Of a DNA stretch of 35,304 nt, positions 1-6,944 are shown piece after piece. Position 1 is the stretch's first letter. Every line of letters begins with the position of its first letter. This DNA comes from a bacterium (GTDB taxonomy: Bacteria; Bacteroidota; Bacteroidia; Bacteroidales; Muribaculaceae). The stretch spans positions 1-35,304 of the forward strand of contig SFTJ01000026.1 in the NCBI GenBank assembly GCA_004563195.1, written 5' to 3'. The notes below the pieces were generated by a model. That model saw only the letters and a list, made by a program, of their open reading frames with translations. It had not been told where the DNA came from and did not search any database. The position numbers were made by a program, and so were the translations under genes.

Positions 1-973
1 ATAATTGAATTGGCGAACGCCAAATCCGGTGAAGAATCGCATCAGTTCCAATGGCACGCTATAGCCGGGCATCGACACAAGTCCGGGATAGAATATGCCA
101 TTGTTGGCTGTGAAGCCGGGCACGCTCTTGAGGTCCTTTATCATGTCGAGGAAGGATTTTTCTTCATTCATCGGTATAATAAATACCGATCCGGTGCGGT
201 CGTAGGCATCGCCGCGCGAATATTGGGTCAATTCAACAAACACATCGCGGTTGGCCGACTCGGGCAATGTCACTTTTTTGAGAATTATTGAGCCGCCGCC
301 CACGCGATAGGTCTTGCCTGCCTCGATGCTCTCGGGTGCTTTTGCGCCGGTAAAGTTCACCGATTCCTGGTCGAACACGGGCACGGTTATCACATTGCAA
401 TTATTGAGCGCATAGCGATAATAGTTGGGGTCCATCTCCTTGCCCATCGATTCGGGCATGATGTCCCAATACCACGCCGTCGGTTACGCCCCAGCCCGGG
501 GTGGGTGTGGCTTGAATACCCAGTTCGGTGGTATACCACACTTCCATGGTGTTGGAATTTATCATTATGCGTGCTATTTTGCACTTAAAGCCAAGGAGTG
601 TAGTGTCGCCCACCACAGTAAAACCCTTGTTTACCACAAATTCGCGTTTCGAGCTCACTCTCTCTTCGGCACTTAGCAATGCACTCTGATAATAGATGTT
701 TTTCCCATAGTCTACATAGGTAGTTTCCTTGGGATAGAAGTCCTGCATTGCTTCGGGACGCATCGACACACTGCGTTGCTTGTCGCCACACACCTCGATG
801 CGAGTGCCAAAGCGCGATTCTTCGCGGTCGGCAAGTCCGTAGGTAATGGTTACACCTGCCGATTTCTTCATTTGCTTGATGATTTTCTTGGCTTGCACTG
901 CTGCATCCATAGTGATGCTTGAGCATGCCAATATTGCCGCCATGGCAATAATTATTCTCTTCATTGTTGTCAT
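1..973 (-). pseudogene. PNGase F-like secreted protein, frameshifted and cut by the window edge
   Basis: The reading frame starts at ATG 973 (or ATG 964) with a signal peptide (MKRIIIAMAAILACSS). The first ~165 residues resemble the GLPGLI-like domain of Bacteroidetes secreted proteins, with the run LLGFKCKIARIMINSNTMEV followed by WYTTELGIQ. Near 466-480 the frame is lost. Removing one A from the AA at 468-469 restores a continuous reading GVVWDIMPESMGKEMDP that stays open to base 1. This downstream part contains TQYSRGDAYDRTGSVFIIP and FFTGFGVRQFN, which I associate with the N-terminal beta-sandwich of PNGase F relatives; the Asp of YDR would match the catalytic Asp60 region (WDR) of PNGase F. 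The expected role is removal of N-glycans from glycoproteins in the periplasm or at the surface. The C-terminal domain lies outside the window. The lesion could be genuine inactivation or a sequencing error. Family assignment is from memory of motifs, so it is moderate. Confidence 0.6.
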
Positions 974-1028
974 TGTAGATATTTGGTTTATGTTTTTAGT
1001 CTTTGTTAGTCCTGTTTGGCTATCTCTG

Positions 1029-1036
1029 CAAATATA
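1029..1036 (-). promoter_or_regulatory. Bacteroidetes -7 promoter element of the PNGase F-like gene
   Basis: On the minus strand the bases read TATATTTG, an exact TAnnTTTG match, about 55 bp upstream of ATG 973. No clear TTTG -33 box is visible at the usual 19-20 bp spacing. Confidence 0.55.
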
Positions 1037-1112
1037 GTAATTATCCCCGACATTATGGTTCATTTTGCCGCATTTTTCTGCATCGGCGTTTCGGCATGGC
1101 ACTCTACGCAAG

Positions 1113-1150
1113 CGAGGGGCTGCGTTCGCTTTGCGATTCACAGCCCCTCG
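1113..1150 (-). terminator. Hairpin after the porin-permease operon
   Basis: A perfect 10-bp stem (CGAGGGGCTG at 1113-1122 with CAGCCCCTCG at 1141-1150) and an 18-nt loop lie about 40 bp beyond the permease stop codon. No U-run follows on the minus strand, so it is a weak terminator candidate or an mRNA 3'-end stabilising hairpin. Confidence 0.45.
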
Positions 1151-1191
1151 TAGCAGGATTATTGGTGATGTATTTATCCCATTTCGCTATT

Positions 1192-2796
1192 TTAGTCCCA
1201 TCCCTCTTCGGGGTCGGTCTTTTCGGGCACCGGCTGATTGCCCCAGCCCACTCTGTAGTAGCCCGAATACATTTCGGCGTCTATCGAATTGTAGAAGAAT
1301 ACCCAGATATACATCTGGCCTCCTGTCTCGTCGCCCTTGAAGTATGAATAGCCGCTCGACGGATAGAATATTGCATAAGCTGCTTCATTACCCTTGGCCT
1401 TATCGTTGATTGCCACATAGTAGTAGCCGCGTTCGCTCTTATATGCGTTATCCACCTTGATGCTGCCGGTCTTGGCATCGACACTGAAGTCGAATGTGGT
1501 CTGTGTATTGTTGTCATACCATGCGCTCAGCGAGTATTTGCCTTCCGATATGCAGCAGAGTTCGGCTGTATTGCCCATCGCGCGCTTGTTGCACATCACT
1601 TCGGCAGGAGCGGTCCATAGCGCCGAACCTCCCATCAGCGACACCACTGCCATTACGCCCACATAGCACCAGTGGGCAAATATGCCTGCTGCCAAGCCAC
1701 CCAATGTGTGCGACACGATAGCTTTTGATGTGAGTTCGCGATAGCCAAGCGAGTCGAGCATTGCAGTGTGGGTGCTCAAGAATCCGCTCCAGCACATACC
1801 CATTGCCGAGAATACGGCTATGGCATTGCCATCGATTAGGCCTTCGGCTTGCAAGCGTGGCACAAGTCCGAGTGCGGCACCCACTGCACCAAGGGCGGTT
1901 ATCGGGAACGACACGAGTTCCGACGATTGGAATCCAAACAACCATTCGAACACAAAACTTATCTTATCGGCCACCAACGGCAGGAGTTTCACGCCTTCGT
2001 AGGCTGCGCCGGTGTAATTGCCATCGGTGCTCGGACCGAAGGTGAGCATCATCACAAAGGTTGAGATAATAAGCACGCCGGGGATAATCTGCATACCAAG
2101 TTCCACACCCATCTTACCGCCATCGAGCAGCGAGTTGAGGAAGCGCAAGAATATGGTGCGTTCTTCTTCGGAGTGGTTTTGCTCGGCTTCGTATATCTCC
2201 TCGGGGCTGTTGCCTGCCATCTCTGTCACCAGTTCGGGGCGGGCTTTGCTCACCAGGCGCTGCATCATGCGGGTTGACACTATCGAACCCACCACCGAGC
2301 CCAACAGGCCCACTATGGCTGCCGTACCGAAGCCGCGTCCCATCATGAACACCACCACCACGAGGCCCATACCAAATGCCGTACCGAAGTTGGTGAGCGA
2401 TATCAACTGATATTTCCTGAAATAGCTGCTGAATCGAGCATCCTTACTCAAACTGATGATGGCGGGGTTATCGCTCACAAAGGTCATCACTGCACCCAAG
2501 GCTGCCACACCCGGCAGATTATAGAGCGGGCGCATGAGCGGACGAAGCAACTTCTCCAAAAGTCCTATCACGCCAAATTCCACCAACAGGCGTCCGAATG
2601 CACCGGTCAGCACCGTGATGCCCATCAAATAGAACACTGTGTCGACAAGCAATCGGTAGCCTGTGTTCATCAGCGTGTTAAACATATTTGGCGCTCCCAT
2701 CTTCACACCCAAATAGCCAAACACCAGTCCCAAAACAATCAGCAGAACAAACGGTTCGATTTTGCCCCGCATCTTTTTTGCTTTTGCGATTTCCAT
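1192..2796 (-). CDS. Nucleoside-recognition (Gate)-type inner membrane protein with an extra C-terminal soluble domain
   Basis: A 534-residue protein. Residues ~15-395 form a polytopic membrane protein with hydrophobic segments near 15-33, 50-70, 95-108, 135-153, 158-174, 235-253, 295-312, 325-340 and 360-390. They carry a conserved-looking loop, SDNPAIISLSKDARF (108-122). The layout fits the nucleoside-recognition/Gate superfamily, close to what is annotated as CD0519/CD1768-family membrane proteins; the substrate is unknown. After the last helix (SLMGGSAL) comes a ~140-residue hydrophilic, Tyr/Gly-rich, probably beta domain (GKYSLSAWYDNN to DPEEGWD). I do not recognise it and would not expect it in a transporter. 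The gene follows the porin gene by 23 bp, so an operon that moves a solute across both membranes is a reasonable inference. The start ATG 2796 follows a weakly conserved leader. Confidence 0.7.
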   Translation of the reverse strand: MEIAKAKKMRGKIEPFVLLIVLGLVFGYLGVKMGAPNMFNTLMNTGYRLLVDTVFYLMGITVLTGAFGRLLVEFGVIGLLEKLLRPLMRPLYNLPGVAALGAVMTFVSDNPAIISLSKDARFSSYFRKYQLISLTNFGTAFGMGLVVVVFMMGRGFGTAAIVGLLGSVVGSIVSTRMMQRLVSKARPELVTEMAGNSPEEIYEAEQNHSEEERTIFLRFLNSLLDGGKMGVELGMQIIPGVLIISTFVMMLTFGPSTDGNYTGAAYEGVKLLPLVADKISFVFEWLFGFQSSELVSFPITALGAVGAALGLVPRLQAEGLIDGNAIAVFSAMGMCWSGFLSTHTAMLDSLGYRELTSKAIVSHTLGGLAAGIFAHWCYVGVMAVVSLMGGSALWTAPAEVMCNKRAMGNTAELCCISEGKYSLSAWYDNNTQTTFDFSVDAKTGSIKVDNAYKSERGYYYVAINDKAKGNEAAYAIFYPSSGYSYFKGDETGGQMYIWVFFYNSIDAEMYSGYYRVGWGNQPVPEKTDPEEGWD

Positions 2797-2819
2797 ATTG
2801 GTATTATTTTTTCAGGTTT

Positions 2820-3869
2820 TTATTTCGAAAAATTCAGTTTTAGCACTTCCATCTGCCAGCGCACGCCTATCAGCAGTGTGCTGTTATACTTATAATCCTT
2901 ATTGAAACTTGCGTGTATGCGCACCTTGTTTTTGCGGTCCACTATCGGGTGATATTCCACTGCGCAGCCCCAGAAGCCGCGGTCGGTGCCGGGGGTCACC
3001 AAGGTGTCGTAATAGGGGGTCTCTTCATTGGCATTGCGGTCGTAGCCACCCTTCACTTGCAGGTTGAAGCGGCCTATCTTATAGTCCACCTTGCCCACCA
3101 CGGTGTAATCATTGAAATATTTTGTGCCGTTGCCCACATAGCGGTTCATCCAGTCGAGATCGATGGTGGCGTTGCCAAAATGCAGTCGGTTGCCCAGTGC
3201 CAAATAGTTCACATAGTGGCCATCGGCATGCTCCATCATGTTGGCTGAGTAGATGGTGTGCCACCACGGGGTGATGGTGCCGTACCATATCAAGTTGTAG
3301 GCAAACATGCTGTCGAGCGACTTCTCGCTATAGGGCGAATTGGTCACTTGAGCACTTATCGAGTTGCCTGAGTTGATTCGGTGCGTCAGCGCCACACCTA
3401 TCTGATAGGGGTTGCAATGATTCCAATAATAACTTGCATAATACACATCGATAGGGGCATAGTCGTATTCAAACGTACCCACCGACACCACTTGCTTACC
3501 TGCGGTGATGCTCCAATGCTCATCGGCTTGATAGGTGATATTCAACCAGTCGGTGGCGTTGAAAAATTCGCGTGGCTCACCGGCGTCTTTATACAAGCGA
3601 TATCGGAATGCATAGCTGAATTTATCGTTGATTTTTCCATCTAAGATAAGTTTCAGATATGAGCCTTGAAATCCGGCCTTATCCTTGGTGTCTACTCCAT
3701 ACAAATCGTCGCTGATGTGCTCATACACTCCATCGAGGCGCGCATCAAATTTCAACGACACGTTCGAATCCACGGCATTTACATCTGCCACCGCGCTTTG
3801 CGATTTTGCCACTCCGCTCACTGCCAATGATGCCACGAGCATTGCAATTTTCAAAATGTTTAGTTTCAT
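2820..3869 (-). CDS. Outer membrane porin, Porin_O/P-like
   Basis: A 349-residue protein with a signal peptide (MKLNILKIAMLVASLAVSGVAK, probable cleavage before QSAVAD). The mature part is a run of amphipathic beta strands (FKLDARLDGVYEH-like alternation throughout), with tight-turn residues and a C-terminal strand, QMEVLKLNF, ending two residues before the terminus. This layout and length fit Bacteroidetes porins related to phosphate-selective porin O/P (PF07396). The motif-like stretch WSITAGKQVVSVGTFEYDY is typical of these barrels. The substrate cannot be read from the sequence. The permease gene 23 bp downstream is probably cotranscribed, and a TAnnTTTG element lies upstream. Confidence 0.75.
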   Translation of the reverse strand: MKLNILKIAMLVASLAVSGVAKSQSAVADVNAVDSNVSLKFDARLDGVYEHISDDLYGVDTKDKAGFQGSYLKLILDGKINDKFSYAFRYRLYKDAGEPREFFNATDWLNITYQADEHWSITAGKQVVSVGTFEYDYAPIDVYYASYYWNHCNPYQIGVALTHRINSGNSISAQVTNSPYSEKSLDSMFAYNLIWYGTITPWWHTIYSANMMEHADGHYVNYLALGNRLHFGNATIDLDWMNRYVGNGTKYFNDYTVVGKVDYKIGRFNLQVKGGYDRNANEETPYYDTLVTPGTDRGFWGCAVEYHPIVDRKNKVRIHASFNKDYKYNSTLLIGVRWQMEVLKLNFSK

Positions 3870-3951
3870 AAGTTATCTATCTATACTGACACTTAGGTAT
3901 TATTTTTTTTGATTCTTGGTTTATTCGTTTTTATGTATTTGTTCCAACGCA

Positions 3952-3959
3952 CAAATATA
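3952..3959 (-). promoter_or_regulatory. -7 element upstream of the porin gene
   Basis: Minus strand reads TATATTTG (TAnnTTTG), 83 bp upstream of the porin start codon at 3869. The intervening leader is AT-rich and holds no recognisable riboswitch. The -33 region is not convincing. Confidence 0.5.
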
Positions 3960-4073
3960 AGCAACTTTTTTCGGCATTTTACCAATATAGCCCGATTTAT
4001 TCATTACAAATTGTCTTATATTTTTTTCAATTTTTCCTATTTTCTTATCATTCTTTCCCCCGCAATGCAAAAA

Positions 4074-4107
4074 AATGATGCCAAGCGGCCTCTCCGTCAG
4101 CATCATT
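4074..4107 (-). terminator. Rho-independent terminator of the mltG-DUF2007 operon
   Basis: AATGATGC (4074-4081) pairs with GCATCATT (4100-4107). On the minus strand the stem is followed directly by a T-run (A-run at 4067-4075 on plus). It lies 30 bp past the DUF2007 stop codon. Confidence 0.75.
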
Positions 4108-4136
4108 CTCTACTTTTCTCTATTTATTTCTTATTA

Positions 4137-4346
4137 TTACTCGCCTTCGAGTAGTTTCTTGGCTTCCTCGAGGTCGTAGTCCATCACCAACACTTTAGAG
4201 TAGGCGTATGCCTGCCCGTAAGGATTATATTGCTCAGTAACCATCGCCTCTATGCCGTTGGTTTCAAGCATTCCTTTCACCATTTCAGCTTCCATTATCG
4301 ACGGATACTCCGAAAGCACCACCGTATGTCCTGTGTCTTGTCCCAT
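4137..4346 (-). CDS. DUF2007 domain protein (putative signal-transducing protein)
   Basis: A 69-residue soluble protein. The pattern VVLSEYPSIMEAEMVKGMLETNGIEA followed by a C-terminal LVMDYDLEEAKKLL matches the small ferredoxin-like DUF2007 fold (PF09413), in which a strand, a helix covering 'EAEMVKGMLE', a strand and a final helix are typical. The biochemical role of the family is not established. The gene lies 27 bp downstream of mltG on the same strand and shares its terminator, so it is probably cotranscribed. Functional linkage to peptidoglycan is not shown. Confidence 0.8.
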   Translation of the reverse strand: MGQDTGHTVVLSEYPSIMEAEMVKGMLETNGIEAMVTEQYNPYGQAYAYSKVLVMDYDLEEAKKLLEGE

Positions 4347-4373
4347 ATCGTGCTCGTTTTTTTGTTATTACGC

Positions 4374-5396
4374 TTATTTTATGCCTCGCTTATTAAGTTC
4401 TATATGATAACGTCTTGCGTTGGCACAATGTTCAGCATAGGTGGCTGCAAAGTTGTGATAACCCGAAAAATCCTCCTTGGCACACATATATATGTAGTTG
4501 GTGGGCTCGCTGTTGAGGATGTTGTCGATTGTGGCTTTTTCCACAAATCTTATCGGGCCGGGTGGCAGTCCGGCATAGCGATAGGTGTTATAGGGGCTGT
4601 CATATTTTGTCATTTCCACGGTTATTCGGCGTATTCCGAAATCGCCTATGGCAAACTTCACCGTGGGGTCGGCTTGCAGCGGCATTCCGCTTTGCAGACG
4701 ATTGATGTAGAGTCGGCCTATCTTGCCGCGCTCATCGCGCTTGGCGCTCTCTTCCTCGGCTATCGATGCCACTGTCACCACTTCCTCGGGGGTCAATCCC
4801 AACGATTCTGCCTTGCGGCGACGGTCGTCGTTCCAAAAACGCTTGCTATACGATGCCAAATCGTCGATTAGTCGCTCGGCTTTCACATTCCAGTAATATT
4901 CATAACTGTCGGGAAACAATATGGCGGGCATCGTGGCGGGGGTCTGGCCATACTTTGCGCAGAATTGCTCATCGCCAAGCAGTTTCAGCATCTCTTCCTT
5001 CGAAATCAGCAAGCGCTCCGACACTCGCTCGGCAAACTGCTCCACGGTGCGCACATTGTTGAACGTAAATTTCACGGGTGTCTGCTGACCGTTGCGTATG
5101 CGACGTGCTATTTCTATAGGTGTGGCGCCCTCTTCTATGCGATATGCGCCCACGCGTTTGTTTAGGTCCACGCCCAGCAGATTCATCAGCGTCCAAGCTT
5201 TCTCGCCGGGTTTGCCAAGATTACTGCGCAAGGTGTCGGCAAATGCTTCCGGGCTCGTATTGGGATATAAATATATCATTCGGGGCTCGCTCACCCTATT
5301 ATATACAAATCCCATACCCCAAATTGCCGCAATGGCCACCAATGCCACCATCACGCTCGCTATCAGTAGTTTAATGCCATTTTTCTTCTTTTTCAT
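4374..5396 (-). CDS. mltG: Endolytic murein transglycosylase MltG
   Basis: A 340-residue protein with a positively charged N-terminus (MKKKKNGIK) and one transmembrane segment (residues ~9-31), then a periplasmic domain. The YceG/MltG core is clear. LTPEEVVTVASIAEEESAK places Glu214 where the catalytic Glu218 of E. coli MltG (ASIVEKET) lies. GRLYINRLQSGMPLQADPTV and SPYNTYRYAGLPPGPI are hallmark downstream motifs. A LysM-like segment near residues 80-105 (YRIEEGATPIEIARRI) precedes the catalytic domain, as is usual. The enzyme cleaves nascent glycan strands and is thought to set their length. The promoter is the minus-strand TAnnTTTG at 5421-5428, arranged back to back with the tRNA-Ser promoter. 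DUF2007 follows in the same operon. Confidence 0.95.
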   Translation of the reverse strand: MKKKKNGIKLLIASVMVALVAIAAIWGMGFVYNRVSEPRMIYLYPNTSPEAFADTLRSNLGKPGEKAWTLMNLLGVDLNKRVGAYRIEEGATPIEIARRIRNGQQTPVKFTFNNVRTVEQFAERVSERLLISKEEMLKLLGDEQFCAKYGQTPATMPAILFPDSYEYYWNVKAERLIDDLASYSKRFWNDDRRRKAESLGLTPEEVVTVASIAEEESAKRDERGKIGRLYINRLQSGMPLQADPTVKFAIGDFGIRRITVEMTKYDSPYNTYRYAGLPPGPIRFVEKATIDNILNSEPTNYIYMCAKEDFSGYHNFAATYAEHCANARRYHIELNKRGIK

Positions 5397-5420
5397 CTAT
5401 CTTTCTCGTATTTATTAGCA

Positions 5421-5428
5421 CAAATTTA
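5421..5428 (-). promoter_or_regulatory. mltG: -7 element of mltG
   Basis: Minus strand reads TAAATTTG, an exact TAnnTTTG, 24 bp upstream of the mltG ATG. It overlaps the divergent promoter region of tRNA-Ser. Confidence 0.6.
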
Positions 5429-5449
5429 CAAAAATAATTCCGAATAGTG

Positions 5450-5480
5450 TTTGCTAATTCAAAAATTAGGCGTATCTTTG
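5450..5480 (+). promoter_or_regulatory. Promoter of tRNA-Ser
   Basis: TTTG (5450-5453) and TATCTTTG (5473-5480) are separated by 19 bp, a perfect example of the Bacteroidetes housekeeping promoter (TTTG-N19-TAnnTTTG). Transcription should begin about 10 bp before the tRNA. Confidence 0.75.
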
Positions 5481-5497
5481 TAACCGCAAAACCAAAT

Positions 5498-5584
5498 GGA
5501 GAGGTGGGTGAGTGGCTGAAACCACCAGTTTGCTAAACTGACGTAGGAGCAATCCTACCACGAGTTCGAATCTCGTCCTCTCCG
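5498..5584 (+). tRNA. tRNA-Ser (anticodon GCT)
   Basis: An 87-nt class II tRNA. The acceptor stem is GGAGAGG (5498-5504) with CCTCTCC (5577-5583), and the discriminator is G. The anticodon arm is CAGT-TTGCTAA-ACTG, giving GCT, which reads AGC/AGU serine codons. A long variable arm (GTAGGAGCAATCCTAC) and a T-arm GTTCGAATC are present. The 3' CCA is not encoded (GCA follows). The 3' end of the gene is the insertion point of the island described below. Confidence 0.95.
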
Positions 5585-5590
5585 CAAAGA
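5569..5590 (+). repeat. attL: tRNA-side copy of the 22-bp direct repeat
   Basis: The 22 bp covering the tRNA T-arm/acceptor 3' half and the next six bases (core TCGTCCTCTCCGCAAAGA) recur exactly at 5733-5754 and at 11626-11647. The third copy sits beside the integrase end. This is the expected structure of attL/attR left by site-specific integration at a tRNA 3' end; the tRNA remains intact. Confidence 0.8.
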
Positions 5591-5623
5591 GTCCTCAAGA
5601 ACGAAAGTTCTTGGGGACTTTTT
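5590..5623 (+). terminator. tRNA-Ser terminator, copy 1
   Basis: A 13-bp stem with one G-T wobble (AGTCCTCAAGAAC / GTTCTTGGGGACT), a GAAA tetraloop and TTTTT. It starts six bases after the tRNA. Confidence 0.85.
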
Positions 5624-5669
5624 GATTCAGGAGAGGCGAGATGAGAACGATAAGAGTTCGCCATCGCGC

Positions 5670-5732
5670 AGCGCTTTCGTAGCGAAGCGGAGAAAGTTAT
5701 CGCATAGCGCTTTCGTAGCGAAGCGGAGAAAG
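5670..5732. repeat. Two 27-bp direct repeats between the att copies
   Basis: The 27-bp unit beginning AGCGCTTTCGTAGCGAAGCG occurs exactly at 5670-5696 and 5706-5732 (36-bp period). Each contains an internal CGCTT/AAGCG dyad. The second unit abuts the second att copy at 5733. Function unknown; only two units, so not CRISPR. Confidence 0.7.
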
Positions 5733-5801
5733 AATCTCGTCCTCTCCGCAAAGAGTCCTCAAGAACGAAAGTTCTTGGGGACTTTTTGATTCAGGAGAGG
5801 C
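5733..5801 (+). repeat. Second copy of the tRNA 3' end plus terminator (69-bp exact duplication)
   Basis: Bases 5569-5637 are repeated exactly at 5733-5801, 164 bp downstream. The copy includes the tRNA 3' end, the 22-bp att core and the whole terminator hairpin (5754-5787). It is a displaced att site of the kind left by a previous insertion/excision or by tandem integration. The next ~95 bp (to the IS end at 5899) carry no gene, only a 7-bp-stem hairpin at 5872-5888 (CAACGTC-GGA-GACGTTG). Confidence 0.75.
5754..5787 (+). terminator. tRNA-Ser terminator, copy 2
   Basis: An exact copy of the 5590-5623 hairpin and T-run inside the 69-bp duplication. It would also shield the island from read-through from the tRNA promoter. 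Confidence 0.75.
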
Positions 5802-5898
5802 AGGATGAGGAGTCAGCGGATTTCGAGTCAGCGGATTTTCCCGGTGGGTATCAGTAAAATCTACCGCAGCACAACGTCGGAGACGTTGATTTATGGTT

Positions 5899-6928
5899 AA
5901 CGTGAGTTCGACGAAAATAACTAAAAGATAGTTAGTTGGTTATCGATTTCTCGTTCCACCTGAAGCATTGGTTTCTTTGGGAAAAAGCAATAGGCTGCGA
6001 GGCCAGACATGAGATTGTTTAAGAAATTATGAAACTATCGGTGCCTTGAGTGCTCCACTTGTGCCATGTTCTTAAACTCATCGTTGATGGTCTCTATTAT
6101 GGCTCGTTTTCTGAGCAGCACCTTGTCGGAGATGCTCATAAGCGAGTTCTTCATCTTGTTTTTAAGCTTGGTTATCAGCCGAATGCCATCTATGAAGAGT
6201 TTGCAGAACAAGTCTTTGCTGATGTAGCCACGGTCACCGACCAGTTTGCCGTAAGCTCTTGGGGGAAACGCTCCACTTTTAGCGGTTCACGATCGTCAAC
6301 GTTGCCCGGGGTGAACATAAAGTTAACAATCTCGCCCATCTCGTTGCAGACGATATGCAGATTGAAGCCATAGAACCACCCAATAGAGCATTTGCCTCTT
6401 TGGGCAATGCCCCTGAAGGTCTTGTGTTGGAGTATTCGTTGGTTCTTGCACACTCTCAACGGGGTGCTGTCGATAAAACTTATGCCGATGCATTTGCCCA
6501 TCAGCACGCTCTTTACAAGGATGGCCAGCTTCACGACGGCGCGTCTTTCCAATTCAACGAATCTGTTGTAAGACACCGTTTTAGGGAAAAGATGGCGCAT
6601 ATATTTGCACACATATTGAAGATAGAAATGTTTCAGACAACGGTACCCCGAGTCATGAAACAAGATGAGAATGGTCATTACTTCGGAATCCGACATCATG
6701 CCATCGCGGTGATACTTGCGTTTCTTGGAGCTATCGCAAGCCGTTATGGCATTTTGGTCAACGGTTTTATCAAAAACTTTGCTGAAATCGTCACAAATTG
6801 AAAAAATTCTATAATTTTGTATTCAGGGAACATAGCGGTTGTTTTTTGTTTTTTTTGCACTATAAAGTTACTAAAAATTCCGCTATTTCCCTAATTTTCA
6901 ATTAATTATATTTCATCGAACTCACGTT
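5899..6928 (-). mobile_element. Decayed IS982-family insertion sequence
   Basis: Terminal inverted repeats are AACGTGAGTTCGACGAAAAT at 5899-5918 and, on the opposite strand, AACGTGAGTTCGATGAAATA ending at 6928: 13 bp identical, then near-identical. The ~1030-bp length is normal for IS982. No clear target-site duplication is visible, in keeping with age. The right end lies 16 bp before the start codon of the following gene. Confidence 0.75.
5921..6826 (-). pseudogene. IS982-family transposase, inactivated
   Basis: The central frame (6699 down to ~6250) reads MMSDSEVMTILILFHDSGYR, then FIDSTPLRVCKNQRI, HKTFRGIAQRGKCSIGWFYG and TPGNVDDREPL, the standard IS982 DDE-transposase blocks. Near 6245-6260 the frame shifts and the protein continues as YGKLVGDRGYISKDLFCKL. 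An in-frame TAG at 6035-6037 then splits SRHR from FHNFLNNLMSGLAAYCFFPK. The N-terminus is also degraded: CTG stands where ATG is expected at 6826, and a TAG and further frame loss follow within ~20 bp before DDFSKVFDKTVDQNAITACD resumes. At least three lesions make it inactive in cis. The product would have been a ~300-residue transposase. Confidence 0.85.
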
Positions 6929-6930
6929 AT

Positions 6931-6938
6931 TATATTTG
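6931..6938 (+). promoter_or_regulatory. -7 element at the IS border, almost touching the start codon
   Basis: TATATTTG (exact TAnnTTTG) begins three bases outside the IS end and ends six bases before ATG 6945. If used, the mRNA would start at or within a few bases of the ATG (leaderless or nearly so). The -33 position would fall inside the IS end, where no TTTG is seen. Confidence 0.4.
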
Positions 6939-6944
6939 CAAAAT

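Noticed and set aside
10..291. Plus-strand ORF of 93 codons at the left edge
   Set aside because: Antisense shadow of the PNGase F-like coding sequence.
3921..4106. 61-codon minus-strand ORF before the porin gene
   Set aside because: Covers the mltG operon terminator and AT-rich spacer; no protein-like pattern.
5670..5732. Possible CRISPR array
   Set aside because: Only two repeat units with a 9-bp spacer and no cas genes.
5533..5751. 72-codon minus-strand ORF containing GEDEIRTRG
   Set aside because: It is a translation of the antisense of the tRNA-Ser 3' end, its duplicate and the 27-bp repeats. GEDEIRTR-type peptides are a well-known artefact of antisense serine/leucine tRNA reading.
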